Of a stretch of 64,000 nucleotides of DNA, positions 17,962-28,017 are shown piece after piece. Both the position numbers and the translations under genes were made by a program. Within the stretch, counting starts at the first letter, position 1, and every line of letters begins with the position of its first letter. Source of the stretch: Martelella radicis (lineage in GTDB: Bacteria; Pseudomonadota; Alphaproteobacteria; Rhizobiales; Rhizobiaceae); assembly GCF_014196625.1 (NCBI RefSeq), contig NZ_JACIDZ010000017.1:1-64000 (forward strand), in the 5' to 3' direction. The notes under the pieces are model-generated. The model ran no database searches, had not been told where the DNA came from, and worked only from the letters and a program-made list of their open reading frames with translations.

Positions 17962-18711
17962 ATGAGCGAGGAAATCACTGTCGAAAGGCGCGAAGGCTTC
18001 GCCATTCTCACCATGAACCGCCCTGCGCGCCGCAACGCACTCGGCGCGACAAGCATGGCCGCGCTGTTTGAAAATCTGAAGGCTCTTGCCGTCGACCCCG
18101 AATGCGCCGCCGTGGTGCTCACCGGCGCACCGCCGGCCTTCTGCGCAGGATCGGACCTGAAAGAACTTGGCGGATTGTCCGTTGCGGACATGTGCGAACA
18201 CGAGGCCGAGACAGCGCGGATCGCGCGCGCGATCGGGCTTCTTCCGATTCCGGTGATCGCGGCGGTGGAAGGTTATGCGCTCGGCGGCGGCTTCATCCTG
18301 GCCGTCTCCTGCGACATCGTCGTCTCGGCGGCAGGCGCGAAATGGAACATGCCGGAAGTGCGCAATGGCTGGCTGCCGCCATGGGGGCTGCAGGCGCTTC
18401 TTGCCCGCACGAGCGCCGCCAATGCCCGCCTCATCACCTGGGGCATTATGGAAATCGACGGGAACGAGGCCAGACGACTTGGCATCGCCGATGCGGTCGC
18501 CCCCGACGGCGCCGCGCTTGAGACCGCCTGCACGCTGGCCGGCCGGCTAGCGGCTCTGCCTGCCAATGCCGTCGCCTCGGCCAAGCGGTTCTTCGAAATC
18601 GCGGCGAGCGCCGATGCCGAACGCAAAGATGCGGAAGCGGGCAGGCTCTTCGCGCAGGATTGTGAAAGTGTGGCGGCGAAAGCCGTCCTCTCCAGATTTA
18701 CGGTGAAATGA
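17962..18711 (+). CDS. Enoyl-CoA hydratase/isomerase family protein
   Basis: This crotonase-fold protein (249 aa) has the CoA and oxyanion-hole segments APPAFCAGSDLKELGG (about 55-70) and VEGYALGGGFILAVSCDIVVS (about 99-119). The catalytic region reads NMPEVRNGWLPPWG, where the Glu of PE is present. Such enzymes hydrate or isomerise acyl-CoA thioesters. It starts three bases after the oxidoreductase and ends one base before the CoA-transferase, so it is tightly coupled. The CoA-transferase neighbour suggests that the pathway uses CoA thioesters. Confidence 0.88.
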   Translation: MSEEITVERREGFAILTMNRPARRNALGATSMAALFENLKALAVDPECAAVVLTGAPPAFCAGSDLKELGGLSVADMCEHEAETARIARAIGLLPIPVIAAVEGYALGGGFILAVSCDIVVSAAGAKWNMPEVRNGWLPPWGLQALLARTSAANARLITWGIMEIDGNEARRLGIADAVAPDGAALETACTLAGRLAALPANAVASAKRFFEIAASADAERKDAEAGRLFAQDCESVAAKAVLSRFTVK

Positions 18712-18712
18712 C

Positions 18713-20308
18713 ATGCAGAAGATCGTCACGGCCGAGGAGGCCGTCGCCAATATCAAGAGCGGCGCAACCGTCGCAAGCGCCGGCGTAATCGGCTGGGTCA
18801 CGCCCGACGCCATCCTGAAGGCGCTCGGCGCGCGCTTCGAAAAGACCGGTTCGCCCGGCGACCTCACCTTCTATTTCCCCTGCGGCACCGGCGATGCCAT
18901 GGGCATCAAGGGCATGGACCACGTGGCCCGCGAAGGGTTGATGAAACGCATCGTCTCGGGAAGCTACATCAACCCCGTCGACCCTCAGACCGGCAAACGC
19001 CCCGAACTGATGCGGCTGATCCGCGAAAACAGGGTCGAGGCCTATAGCTGGCCGATCGGCGCTTCCATGCACTGGCTGCGCGAGGTCGCGCGCAAGTCGC
19101 CCGGCTACATCACCCGCGTCGGTCTCGGCACCTATGCCGATCCGAGACTGGGCGGCGGAAAGTTTACCGAAAAGGCGAAGGACGACCTGATCCGGGTCAT
19201 CGAGATCGATGGTGAGGAACTGCTTTATTATCCCACATGGCCGGTCGATATCGCGATCCTGAGGGCCGCCAGCGCCGACAAATACGGCAATCTGAGCTGG
19301 GAGGACGAACCGCTGACGACCGCCAATATCGCGCTGGCGCTGGCCGCCAAGGCGAGCGGCGGCAAGGTCATCGTTCAGGTGCGGCGCATCGTCGAGGCCG
19401 ACAGCCGGCCGGCGACGGTCAACCGCCTGCCCGGCGTCTTCGTCGACCAGATCGTCGTGGACGAAGACATGATGATGACCACGGATGTGGCTTATGAGCC
19501 GGCCTATTTCGGCGGCCAGCGCCGGGATCTTACGACGCTCGAGCCGCCGCCCTTTTCGGCGGACAGGATCATCGCGAACCGCATCGCCGCCGAGGTCCGC
19601 AGCCAGGAGCTTGCGATCTACGGTTTCGGCGCGGCGACCGATGTGCCTCTGGTCATGGCAGAGCAGGGTCTTTTTGCCGGCGAGGCGATCCACGACTATC
19701 CGGCAACGACAGAACACGGCGCCTATGGCGGCATCGTCATGCCGGGCTGGCAGTTCTCCGCCAATATCAACCCGGACGCGCTGCTTGACGGTCCGACCCA
19801 GTTCGATGTCATCGACGGCGGGCTGTGCACATTCACGGCGCTCTCCTTCGCCGAATATGACAGCGACGGCGTGGTCAACGTCTCGAAGTTCGGCAAGGCC
19901 AATCCCGGCGCCGGCGGCTTCATCGATATCGCCCAGAATGCGCAACGGCTGATTTTCGCCGGCACCTTCACCACCGGTGGACTGAAGGCCGATGTCAGTG
20001 ACGGCAGGCTTGAAATCCTGCAGGAGGGCAAGGTCCGCAAATTCGTCAACGCGGCGGCGTCCGTCACCTATCGGGTCGAGGAGGGGGTGCGCAAACGCGG
20101 CCAGGAGGCCCTGATCGTCACCGAGCGCGCCGTCTTCCGCTGCGCCGGGGACGGGCTTGAACTGATCGAGATCGCCCCGGGCATCGACCTTCAGAGCCAG
20201 GTGCTCGACCTGATGGATTTCGCGCCGGTCAGGATCAGCGATCCCCTGCCGCTCATGGACGAAAAGCACTTCGCCCGAACGCTGAAAGAGGAGCGTGCAG
20301 ACGCATGA
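18713..20308 (+). CDS. Fused acyl-CoA:acetate/3-ketoacid CoA-transferase
   Basis: This 531 aa single-chain family I CoA-transferase has alpha and beta halves joined, as in propionate CoA-transferase and YdiF. The N-terminal half has SGATVASAGVIGW and later KVIVQVRRIVE (about 223-233). The C-terminal half has the probable catalytic Glu in VMAEQGLFAG (about 316-325), and GFIDIAQNAQRLIFAGTFTTGG near 402-423. It would move CoA between an organic acid and acetyl- or succinyl-CoA, activating the pathway acid. It overlaps the next gene by 4 bp (ATGA). Confidence 0.88.
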   Translation: MQKIVTAEEAVANIKSGATVASAGVIGWVTPDAILKALGARFEKTGSPGDLTFYFPCGTGDAMGIKGMDHVAREGLMKRIVSGSYINPVDPQTGKRPELMRLIRENRVEAYSWPIGASMHWLREVARKSPGYITRVGLGTYADPRLGGGKFTEKAKDDLIRVIEIDGEELLYYPTWPVDIAILRAASADKYGNLSWEDEPLTTANIALALAAKASGGKVIVQVRRIVEADSRPATVNRLPGVFVDQIVVDEDMMMTTDVAYEPAYFGGQRRDLTTLEPPPFSADRIIANRIAAEVRSQELAIYGFGAATDVPLVMAEQGLFAGEAIHDYPATTEHGAYGGIVMPGWQFSANINPDALLDGPTQFDVIDGGLCTFTALSFAEYDSDGVVNVSKFGKANPGAGGFIDIAQNAQRLIFAGTFTTGGLKADVSDGRLEILQEGKVRKFVNAAASVTYRVEEGVRKRGQEALIVTERAVFRCAGDGLELIEIAPGIDLQSQVLDLMDFAPVRISDPLPLMDEKHFARTLKEERADA

Positions 20309-21396
20309 AGTTCACCGACATCCCCGAAGGCTCTCGTGCCCTCCTGAGAAAGGGCACCGTCCTGCCCGCCCACCCGCTTCTGCTCACCGCAGAACGCAAG
20401 CTTGACGAGGCGCGCCAGCGCGCGGTCACCCGATACTATGTCGATGCAGGCGCCGGCGGCATGGCGGTCGGCGTCCACACCACGCAGTTTGCCATCCGCG
20501 ATGTCGGGCTCTACGAGCCGGTCCTGCGCCTTGCCGCGGAAACGGCCTACGCCTGGACCGACCGGCCGCTTCTGATGGTTGCCGGCGTCACCGGCAGGAC
20601 CGAGCAGGCGCTCAATGAAGCCCGCATCGCGCGCGGGCTGGGCTATCATGCGGTTCTCCTGAATCTTGCGCGCCTGAAAGGCCAGTCGGAAACCGAAATC
20701 CTCGACCATTGCCGTGCCATCGCCGCCGAAATGCCCGTGGTCGGCTTCGCCCTTCTGCCCGAGGTCGGCGGCTTTCATCTCTCCTACGATTTCTGGCGCG
20801 CCTTTGCGGAAATCGACAATGTGGTGGCGATCAAGATGGCGCCGTTTGATCGCTATCGCACCATCGAGATCGTCCGCGCGGTCTGTGACGCAGGGGCTCA
20901 GGATCGCGTCACGCTTTATACCGGCAATGACGATCACATCATCCTCGACCTTGTCCAGCCCTTCGTCGTGCGATCGGCCGACGGCAAGAGCGAGCAAAGG
21001 CTGCGCATTCGCGGCGGCCTTCTGGGGCACTGGAGCGTGTGGGCGGAAAAGGCAGTGGAACAGCTCGAGCGCATCCATGCCATTCCCGATGGCGCAGCCA
21101 TTCCCGAAGACGTGCTGGCGCTCGACAGCGTGGTGACCGACTGCAATCTCGCCATCTACGACGCGCTGAACAATCTGGCGGGATGCATTCCGGGCTGCCT
21201 GGAAGTGCTGCGTCGCCAGGGACTGGCCGCCGGAACCTGGTGCCTTGATGAGAAAGAGATCCTGAGCCCCGGCCAGAGCGAACAGATCGACCGGGTCTAT
21301 GCCATGTATCCCGAAATGAACGACGACCTCTTTGTGAAGAAGAATTTGACGCGCTGGCTGAGCGGCGACGCCGCCGCCAATCCGCTTGAGCGATGA
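20305..21396 (+). CDS. DapA-like (dihydrodipicolinate synthase family) aldolase
   Basis: This 363 aa TIM-barrel protein is longer than the 290-300 aa of DapA/NanA. The Schiff-base lysine is present in VVAIKMAPFDRYRT (about residue 175). The tyrosine of the usual YNVP motif is not visible: the matching place reads GFALLPEVGG, so Ala or Leu stands where Tyr would be. The early GxGG segment VDAGAGGMAVGVHTTQF corresponds to the GTTGE region of the family. It therefore probably forms a Schiff base with a keto acid but has altered proton transfer. Substrate unknown. It overlaps the flanking genes by 4 bp or nearly so. Confidence 0.8.
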   Translation: MKFTDIPEGSRALLRKGTVLPAHPLLLTAERKLDEARQRAVTRYYVDAGAGGMAVGVHTTQFAIRDVGLYEPVLRLAAETAYAWTDRPLLMVAGVTGRTEQALNEARIARGLGYHAVLLNLARLKGQSETEILDHCRAIAAEMPVVGFALLPEVGGFHLSYDFWRAFAEIDNVVAIKMAPFDRYRTIEIVRAVCDAGAQDRVTLYTGNDDHIILDLVQPFVVRSADGKSEQRLRIRGGLLGHWSVWAEKAVEQLERIHAIPDGAAIPEDVLALDSVVTDCNLAIYDALNNLAGCIPGCLEVLRRQGLAAGTWCLDEKEILSPGQSEQIDRVYAMYPEMNDDLFVKKNLTRWLSGDAAANPLER

Positions 21397-21419
21397 AACA
21401 GGTTTGGGAGGAAACCGAA

Positions 21420-22475
21420 ATGAACAAGACGATTGAGACCCTTCATCCCGGCATGTTTCCGGACACATTTCGTGACGTCGAGCATCTCGAGGATTTCATG
21501 TCGGTGCCGACGGCCGAGGTGGTCGAGGACCTGAACGCGCTCGACGGCGACATCATGATCCTCGGCGTCGGTGGCAAGATCGGCGTCACCATGGCGCGCA
21601 TGGCCAAGAAGGCCTGCCCCGACAAGCGGGTCATCGGCGTGTCGCGCTTTTCCGAAAAAGGCGTCGAGGAACGCCTCAACGCCTGGGGCATCGAGACGAT
21701 CGCCTGCGACCTGCTTGACCGGGAGGCGGTGAACGCGCTGCCGAAGGTCGCCAATGTCATCTACATGGCCGGCCTCAAATTCGACTATCGCGGCCGCGAG
21801 GACTTTCTCTGGGCGATGAACACGATCGCGCCGCAAATCACCGCGGAGGCCTTTCGCGACAGCCGGCTGGTGACCTTTTCGACGATCCATGTCTATCCCT
21901 GGTCGAACCCGCTTCACGGCGGCGTGACGGAGCGGGACCTGCCCATGGCCCGCCCCGGCGAATACGCCAATTCGGTCGTCGGCCGCGAGCGCACCTTCGA
22001 GCATTTCTCCAAGAAATACGACACGCCCGGGCGCGCCATGCGCTTCGTCTACGCGATCGACCCGCGCTACGGCGTCATGCAGGAGATTGCGAGCTGGGTC
22101 TTCGCCGGCAAGGAGGTTCCGCTTGCGACCGGCCATGTCAACATCATGTGGCAGGGCGATGCCAACGCCCAGTTCCTGCGCATGCTCGGCCAGTGCACAG
22201 TGCCGGCAAGCCCGATCAATGTCGGCGGGCCCGAGACCATGTCGGTTCGCTATCTCGCCAACCGTTTCGGCGAGGCCTTCGGCATCGAGCCACGCTTTAC
22301 CGGCACGGAACAGGATAATTGCCTGCTCGTGAACTGCGACAAGGCGAACGGCATTTTCGGCAATCCGGTCGTGTCGGTCGATCCGATGGTCCGCTGGGTG
22401 GCCGACTGGGTGAAAACCGGAAAGCCCGTCCATGGCAAGCCGTCGAAATTCGAAGTCCGCTCCGGTGAGTTTTGA
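21420..22475 (+). CDS. NAD-dependent epimerase/dehydratase family protein (atypical)
   Basis: This 351 aa extended-SDR protein has a Rossmann motif ILGVGGKIGVTMARMAKK (about 45-62) and IYMAGLKFDYRG downstream. In the active-site region a Tyr is present in GEYANSVVGRE, but the Lys of YxxxK is replaced by Val. ATG at 21420 is chosen because TTGGGAGGAAACCG precedes it; an ATG at 21393 overlaps the previous stop and could also be used. It is the last enzyme gene before the ABC transporter genes. The reaction is unknown and may be dehydrogenation or epimerisation of a sugar-acid-like compound. Confidence 0.8.
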   Translation: MNKTIETLHPGMFPDTFRDVEHLEDFMSVPTAEVVEDLNALDGDIMILGVGGKIGVTMARMAKKACPDKRVIGVSRFSEKGVEERLNAWGIETIACDLLDREAVNALPKVANVIYMAGLKFDYRGREDFLWAMNTIAPQITAEAFRDSRLVTFSTIHVYPWSNPLHGGVTERDLPMARPGEYANSVVGRERTFEHFSKKYDTPGRAMRFVYAIDPRYGVMQEIASWVFAGKEVPLATGHVNIMWQGDANAQFLRMLGQCTVPASPINVGGPETMSVRYLANRFGEAFGIEPRFTGTEQDNCLLVNCDKANGIFGNPVVSVDPMVRWVADWVKTGKPVHGKPSKFEVRSGEF

Positions 22476-22484
22476 GCCAACGCC

Positions 22485-23237
22485 ATGACCCTACGCCACT
22501 ATTCCTACGCCATCGCTTCCCATATCGGCTTCATCCTGCTGTGGCAGGCGGTCGTCGTGCTCGCCGATGTGCCGACCTATATCCTTCCCACACCGCTGCA
22601 GACCATCGCCGAGCTTTCGGAGGGGTCTTATAACTGGGGCATGCAGATCTGGGTGACCACACTCGAGATCTTCGGCGGCTATGCGCTGGCGGTTGTCGTC
22701 GGCGTGGCGCTTTCGGTCCTGTTCGTGTGGATCCCGGCTCTCAACAATTCGCTGATGCCCCTGCTCGTCACGCTCAACATGGTGCCGAAAGTGGCGATGG
22801 CGCCGCTGTTCATCATCTGGTTCAGCTACGGCATCGTCCCCAACATGATCATCGCCTTCACGATCTGCTTCTTCCCGATCGTGCTGACGACCTATCGCGG
22901 ACTGATCGAGGTCGAGCCCGACCTCATCAATCTGGTCAAGGCGCTGAAGGCCAGCCGCTGGCAGATCTTCGTCAAGATCCAGCTTCCCGGCTCCCTGCCC
23001 TATCTGTTCTCCGGCATGAAGGTTGCCGCCATCCTGGCGGTCGCCGGGGCCGTCGTCGGCGAGTTCATCGCCTCCGACAAGGGGCTCGGCAATTTCCTGC
23101 TGATCCAGCAGAACGCGCTGAACACACCCGCGATGATGATGGCACTGCTTCTGATCACGGCGATCGGCATGGCGCTCTACGGTTTCGTGCTGGTGCTCGA
23201 ATACATCTTCATCACGCGCAAGGAGATAGCGGCATGA
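22485..23237 (+). CDS. NitT/TauT-type ABC transporter permease
   Basis: This 250 aa inner-membrane protein has about six hydrophobic segments and the binding-protein-dependent permease loop in LVKALKASRWQIFVKIQLPGSLPYLFSGMKVA-like form (about 147-180; EAA-type loop). It belongs to the SsuC/TauC/NitT group. It forms one system with the ATPase (overlap ATGA at 23234) and the binding protein at 24034. Its place at the end of the catabolic operon suggests that it imports the substrate of that pathway. Confidence 0.92.
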   Translation: MTLRHYSYAIASHIGFILLWQAVVVLADVPTYILPTPLQTIAELSEGSYNWGMQIWVTTLEIFGGYALAVVVGVALSVLFVWIPALNNSLMPLLVTLNMVPKVAMAPLFIIWFSYGIVPNMIIAFTICFFPIVLTTYRGLIEVEPDLINLVKALKASRWQIFVKIQLPGSLPYLFSGMKVAAILAVAGAVVGEFIASDKGLGNFLLIQQNALNTPAMMMALLLITAIGMALYGFVLVLEYIFITRKEIAA

Positions 23238-24010
23238 CCCAGATGGACCAGAAGCCCTTCATCAGGCTCGATGGCGTCAAGAAGGTGTTCAATGTCGGCG
23301 GCAGCGAATTCCTTGCCGTGCAGGACGTTTCGCTCGAAATCCGGGAGGGCGAGCTCGTCTCGATCGTCGGGCCATCCGGTTGCGGCAAGTCGACGGTGTT
23401 GTCGATCCTTTCCGATCTCAACAAGGCCACCGAAGGCACGATCGAGATCGGCAATGAACACTCGCCGTTCACCCCCGGCCGGGATGTCGGCATGGTGTTC
23501 CAGAAGGCGCTGCTTCTGAAGTGGCGCACCATCATCGACAATGTACTTCTACCCGCCGAAATCCTCGGCCTGCCTCAAAAGGAAAGCCGCGAACGCGCCG
23601 CCGACCTTCTGGACATGGTCGGCCTTGCGAAATTCGCCGACGCCTACCCGCAGCAGCTTTCCGGCGGCATGCAGCAACGCGCCTCGATTGCCCGCGCCCT
23701 GGTTCACGATCCACGCCTCATCCTGATGGACGAGCCCTTCGGCGCGCTCGACGCCCTGACGCGCGAGCGCATGAACCTCGAACTCCTGCGCATCTGGAAG
23801 GAAAGCCGCAAGACGATCCTGTTCGTGACCCACGGCATTCAGGAAGCGGTGTTCCTCGGCTCGCAGGTCGCCGTCATGACTGCAGGCCCTGCCCGCATGG
23901 CGGCGCATTTCGATATCGAGCTGCCGGAGCCCCGAACGCTCGACGTCAAGACGACCGAGAAATTCGGCGCCTATACCCGCGACATCTACCATCTGCTCGG
24001 ACTGAACTGA
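23234..24010 (+). CDS. NitT/TauT-type ABC transporter ATP-binding protein
   Basis: This 258 aa ATPase has all motifs: Walker A GPSGCGKST (about 45-53), Q-loop VFQKALLLKW, signature LSGGMQQRASIARAL (about 144-158), Walker B LILMDEPFGALDAL and the H-loop LFVTHGIQEAV. The sequence is typical for SsuB/TauB. It starts inside the stop of the permease gene (ATGA). Together they form the energised membrane part of the uptake system. Confidence 0.94.
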   Translation: MTQMDQKPFIRLDGVKKVFNVGGSEFLAVQDVSLEIREGELVSIVGPSGCGKSTVLSILSDLNKATEGTIEIGNEHSPFTPGRDVGMVFQKALLLKWRTIIDNVLLPAEILGLPQKESRERAADLLDMVGLAKFADAYPQQLSGGMQQRASIARALVHDPRLILMDEPFGALDALTRERMNLELLRIWKESRKTILFVTHGIQEAVFLGSQVAVMTAGPARMAAHFDIELPEPRTLDVKTTEKFGAYTRDIYHLLGLN

Positions 24011-24033
24011 AACTGGTTTTAAGGGAGGAAACC

Positions 24034-25020
24034 ATGCGAAAGTACATGACATTTCTGATGGCAACCGCGCTTTGCGGAACCGGCGCCAGCGCCGCCATGG
24101 CCGAGGATTTGAGCCTGCAGCTCAACTGGAAGGCCGGCGGCGACCATGCCCCGATCTATTATGCGCTGGAACAGGGCTGGTATGAGGAGGCGGGCGTCGA
24201 CCTCGACGTGCGCCAGGGCTCGGGCTCGGGCGCCTCCGCCAAGGCGCTCGCCGTCGGCCAGGCGGATCTCGCCATCATCGACACGCCGACCGCACTTCAG
24301 TTCATCGGCAATGACACGCCGATCAAGGGCGTGTTCGTCGCCTATAATGACAGTCCCTATGGCATCTACTGGAAGAAGAGTTCAGGCATCGAGACGGTGG
24401 CCGACCTGAAGGGCCGCAAGATCGGCGCTCCGGCCTTCGATGCCGCGCGTCAGATGTGGATCCCGATCGCCAATGCGCTGAACCTCGATCCCGATTCCGT
24501 CGAATGGGTGAACCTGCAGCCGACCGCCAAGGTTGCCGCACTTCAGTCAGGCGCGATCGACGCGACAACGCATTTCTATTCGGTGCACTTCATCTATGAG
24601 GATGTGCTCGGAGACGATCTGGGCTATGCGCTGCTGCGCGACGAGGGACTGAACCCATACGGCCTCGCCTATTTCGCCAGCGACGATTCCATCGCCGAAA
24701 AACATGATGCGATCGAGGCCATGGTGCATGTCACCCAGCGCGCCTTCTCCGCCTGCCTTGAAGACCCCGCCCCCTGCGCCAAGGCGCTGTCGCAGGCCGT
24801 CAGCATGAAGGAAAGCGACGCCGCCCGCGAGCTCGAATATGCCTCGCGCGTCATTCCCGGCATCGATAATCCGCTGGCGATCGGCGAATGGGACATCGAG
24901 CGCGTCGCCGCTGACTATGATCTCGTGGAGGCTTCCTTCGAGATCACGCCGTTTGACCCGAAGACCGCCGTTACCAATGAATTCATCGACACGTCGATCA
25001 AATATCCGACGACGAATTGA
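24034..25020 (+). CDS. ABC transporter substrate-binding protein, NMT1/THI5-like
   Basis: This 328 aa periplasmic protein has a signal peptide (residues 1-23, ending ASAAMA). The mature sequence LQLNWKAGGDHAPIYYALEQGWYEEAGVDL and later TVADLKGRKIGAP are typical of the NMT1/THI5-like group, whose known members bind pyrimidine precursors, riboflavin, nitrate-type or aromatic compounds. The ATG at 24034 follows AAGGGAGGAAACC. It is the last gene of the operon; a hairpin terminator follows at 25048. The ligand is not known, but the neighbouring CoA-transferase and aldolase point to an organic acid. Confidence 0.9.
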   Translation: MRKYMTFLMATALCGTGASAAMAEDLSLQLNWKAGGDHAPIYYALEQGWYEEAGVDLDVRQGSGSGASAKALAVGQADLAIIDTPTALQFIGNDTPIKGVFVAYNDSPYGIYWKKSSGIETVADLKGRKIGAPAFDAARQMWIPIANALNLDPDSVEWVNLQPTAKVAALQSGAIDATTHFYSVHFIYEDVLGDDLGYALLRDEGLNPYGLAYFASDDSIAEKHDAIEAMVHVTQRAFSACLEDPAPCAKALSQAVSMKESDAARELEYASRVIPGIDNPLAIGEWDIERVAADYDLVEASFEITPFDPKTAVTNEFIDTSIKYPTTN

Positions 25021-25047
25021 CCCACGGCATTAACCGGCAGGCTGCAG

Positions 25048-25078
25048 AAGGCCCCGCGCTCAGCGCCGGGGCCTTTAC
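25048..25078 (+). terminator. Rho-independent-type terminator
   Basis: AAGGCCCCG (25048-25056) and CGGGGCCTT (25067-25075) form a perfect nine-base stem with a ten-base loop, followed by a short T-rich run. It lies 28 bp after the last gene of the 16618-25020 operon. Confidence 0.75.
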
Positions 25079-25279
25079 TTGCACAGGAACAGAGCGCCTG
25101 ACGACGACGCTTAGCAAAATCTGCGGCTCGGACGCAGGCGCCCGGGCAAGGGCTGGCGGCGGGTTTCACCTTCTGTGTCGGTGAAGGCAATTCATCTGCA
25201 CGCAGCCGCGGCTTTGCCCCACATTTGCGCCGTCCGTTCTGCTCCCGGAGGCCGCTCCATCCTCCTCGCCCGCTGCGTT

Positions 25280-25294
25280 GTTCGCCTGACGCAC
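25280..25294. promoter_or_regulatory. Candidate PcaR/IclR-type operator upstream of pcaI
   Basis: The sequence GTTCG-CCTGA-CGCAC matches GTTCG-N5-CGCAC, the form I recall for the Pseudomonas putida PcaR site at pcaIJ. A near copy (GTTCA-N5-CGCAC, 39042-39056) lies in front of the IclR-family gene of this island. The site is about 100 bp before the pcaI start. Confidence 0.45.
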
Positions 25295-25395
25295 GGAAAC
25301 GATCTCTATTTGAACAAAATTCATAATGCGAACTTTTGCGCTGACATGAGACCGCCTTGTTCCTAAAGTTCCTCCGTCGGTAGGAGGTCGACAAA

Positions 25396-26103
25396 ATGGA
25401 CAAGACAATTCCCACACTGGAAGCGGCCGTCGCCCCTATCTTTGACGGCGCGACCGTCATGATCGGCGGTTTCGGCGGGTCGGGCGCGCCGATCGAGCTC
25501 ATTCACGCGCTGATCGACCAGGGCGCAAAGGACCTCACGGTCATCAACAACAATGCAGGCAACGGTCATGTCGGGCTCGCCGCCCTGATCGAGCAGAACC
25601 GCGTGCGCCGGATGATCTGCTCGTTTCCGCGCTCCTCAAACGCCACCGTGTTCAACGAGCGTTATCTTGCCGGAAAGATCGAGCTGGAACTGGTGCCGCA
25701 GGGCACGCTTGCCGAACGCATTCGCGCCGGTGGCGCCGGCATTCCGGCCTTCTACACGCCGACCGGCTACGGCACTGAACTTGCCGACGGCAAGCCCACG
25801 GCGGAGTTTGAAGGGCGGCCTTATGTGCAGGAACGCTGGCTGAAAGCCGATTTCGCCCTGATCAAGGCGGAGACTGCCGACACCCACGGCAACCTCACCT
25901 ATCGCATGGCCGCGCGCAACTTCAATCCGCTGATGGCGATGGCGGCCGCGACCACCATCGTCCAGGCAAGCCGCGTTGTCGCGCCCGGCGGCATCGACCC
26001 CGAACAGGTGATCACGCCCGGCATCTTCGTTTCCTCCGTCGTCGAGGTCGCCGCGCCCGCGCAGGAGGAACTCCTCACCTGGCAGGAGGCCGTCTACCCA
26101 TGA
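25396..26103 (+). CDS. pcaI: 3-oxoadipate CoA-transferase subunit A
   Basis: Subunit A of the succinyl-CoA:3-oxoadipate CoA-transferase moves CoA to beta-ketoadipate, the penultimate step of the beta-ketoadipate pathway. The 235 aa protein has the family glycine-rich start TVMIGGFGGSGAP (about 20-32) and the INNNAGNG and YLAGKIELELVPQGTLAERIRAGGAGIPAFYTPTG-type segments (about 93-126). AGGAGG lies before the ATG. The gene overlaps pcaJ by 4 bp and is followed by pcaF, the canonical order, which makes 3-oxoadipate more likely than acetoacetate as substrate. Confidence 0.92.
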   Translation: MDKTIPTLEAAVAPIFDGATVMIGGFGGSGAPIELIHALIDQGAKDLTVINNNAGNGHVGLAALIEQNRVRRMICSFPRSSNATVFNERYLAGKIELELVPQGTLAERIRAGGAGIPAFYTPTGYGTELADGKPTAEFEGRPYVQERWLKADFALIKAETADTHGNLTYRMAARNFNPLMAMAAATTIVQASRVVAPGGIDPEQVITPGIFVSSVVEVAAPAQEELLTWQEAVYP

Positions 26104-26783
26104 TTTCCGTCGACGACATCAAGCTTTCCAATGCCCAGATCGCCTGGCGCGCCGCCCAGGACATCGAGGACAGCGCCTACGTCAATCTCGGCATCGGCTT
26201 CCCCGAAATGGTCGCGAAGTTTCAGCCGGAGGGCCGGCAGGCGATCTTCCACACGGAAAACGGCGTGCTCGATTTCGGGCCCGCGCCGGAGCCGGGCGAA
26301 GAGGACTGGGACCTCATCAATGCCGGCAAGAAGGCGATCACGCTGCGCCCCGGCACGGCTTTCTTCCACCACGCCGACAGTTTCGCCATGGTGCGAGGCG
26401 GCCATCTGGATGTCGCCATCCTCGGCGCTTATGAAGTGGCCGAAAACGGTGATCTCGCCAACTGGTCAACCGGCAAGGGCGGCGTTCCCGCCGTCGGCGG
26501 GGCGATGGACCTTGTCCATGGCGCAAGGCGCGTCGCGGTCGTCACCGACCACGTGACCAAGAAGGGCGCGCCGAAACTGGTGAAACGCTGTTCACTGCCG
26601 CTGACGGGTGTGGCCTGCGTCACGCGGGTCTACACCTCGCTTGCCGTCATCGACATCGCAGACGGCCATTTCGTGCTGCGCGAAAAACTAGCCTCGCTGT
26701 CCTTCGATGATCTGCAGGCGCTGACGGGCGCGCGCCTCCTCACCGAGGGCGATGTGGCAGACCTCTCCGTACCGGAAGTGTGA
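26100..26783 (+). CDS. pcaJ: 3-oxoadipate CoA-transferase subunit B
   Basis: Subunit B (227 aa) carries the catalytic glutamate, here in HTENGVLDFGPAPEPGEEDWD (residues 52-72; Glu near 54). The segments FFHHADSFAMVRGGHLD and VPAVGGAMDLVHGA are family standards. PcaJ commonly reads VLGMGP where this protein reads VLDFGP, a small difference next to the active site. It overlaps pcaI by 4 bp and ends three bases before pcaF. Confidence 0.92.
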   Translation: MISVDDIKLSNAQIAWRAAQDIEDSAYVNLGIGFPEMVAKFQPEGRQAIFHTENGVLDFGPAPEPGEEDWDLINAGKKAITLRPGTAFFHHADSFAMVRGGHLDVAILGAYEVAENGDLANWSTGKGGVPAVGGAMDLVHGARRVAVVTDHVTKKGAPKLVKRCSLPLTGVACVTRVYTSLAVIDIADGHFVLREKLASLSFDDLQALTGARLLTEGDVADLSVPEV

Positions 26784-26786
26784 TCC

Positions 26787-27986
<1,200 letters not shown>

Positions 27987-28017
27987 CAGGAGACGCATCG
28001 GTAGTGGCGACAGACCC

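Larger units (their letters stand above)
25021..25395. other. Intergenic region between two operons
   Basis: No gene is seen in this 375 bp. The left part holds a terminator hairpin and the right part holds the pcaI upstream region, with a PcaR-like site and an AT-rich promoter stretch around 25305-25340. AGGAGG precedes the pcaI ATG. Confidence 0.6.

Noticed and set aside
18698-20269. Open frame of 523 codons antisense to the CoA-transferase
   Set aside because: It is a reverse-frame shadow without motifs; the forward CoA-transferase is complete and in operon order.
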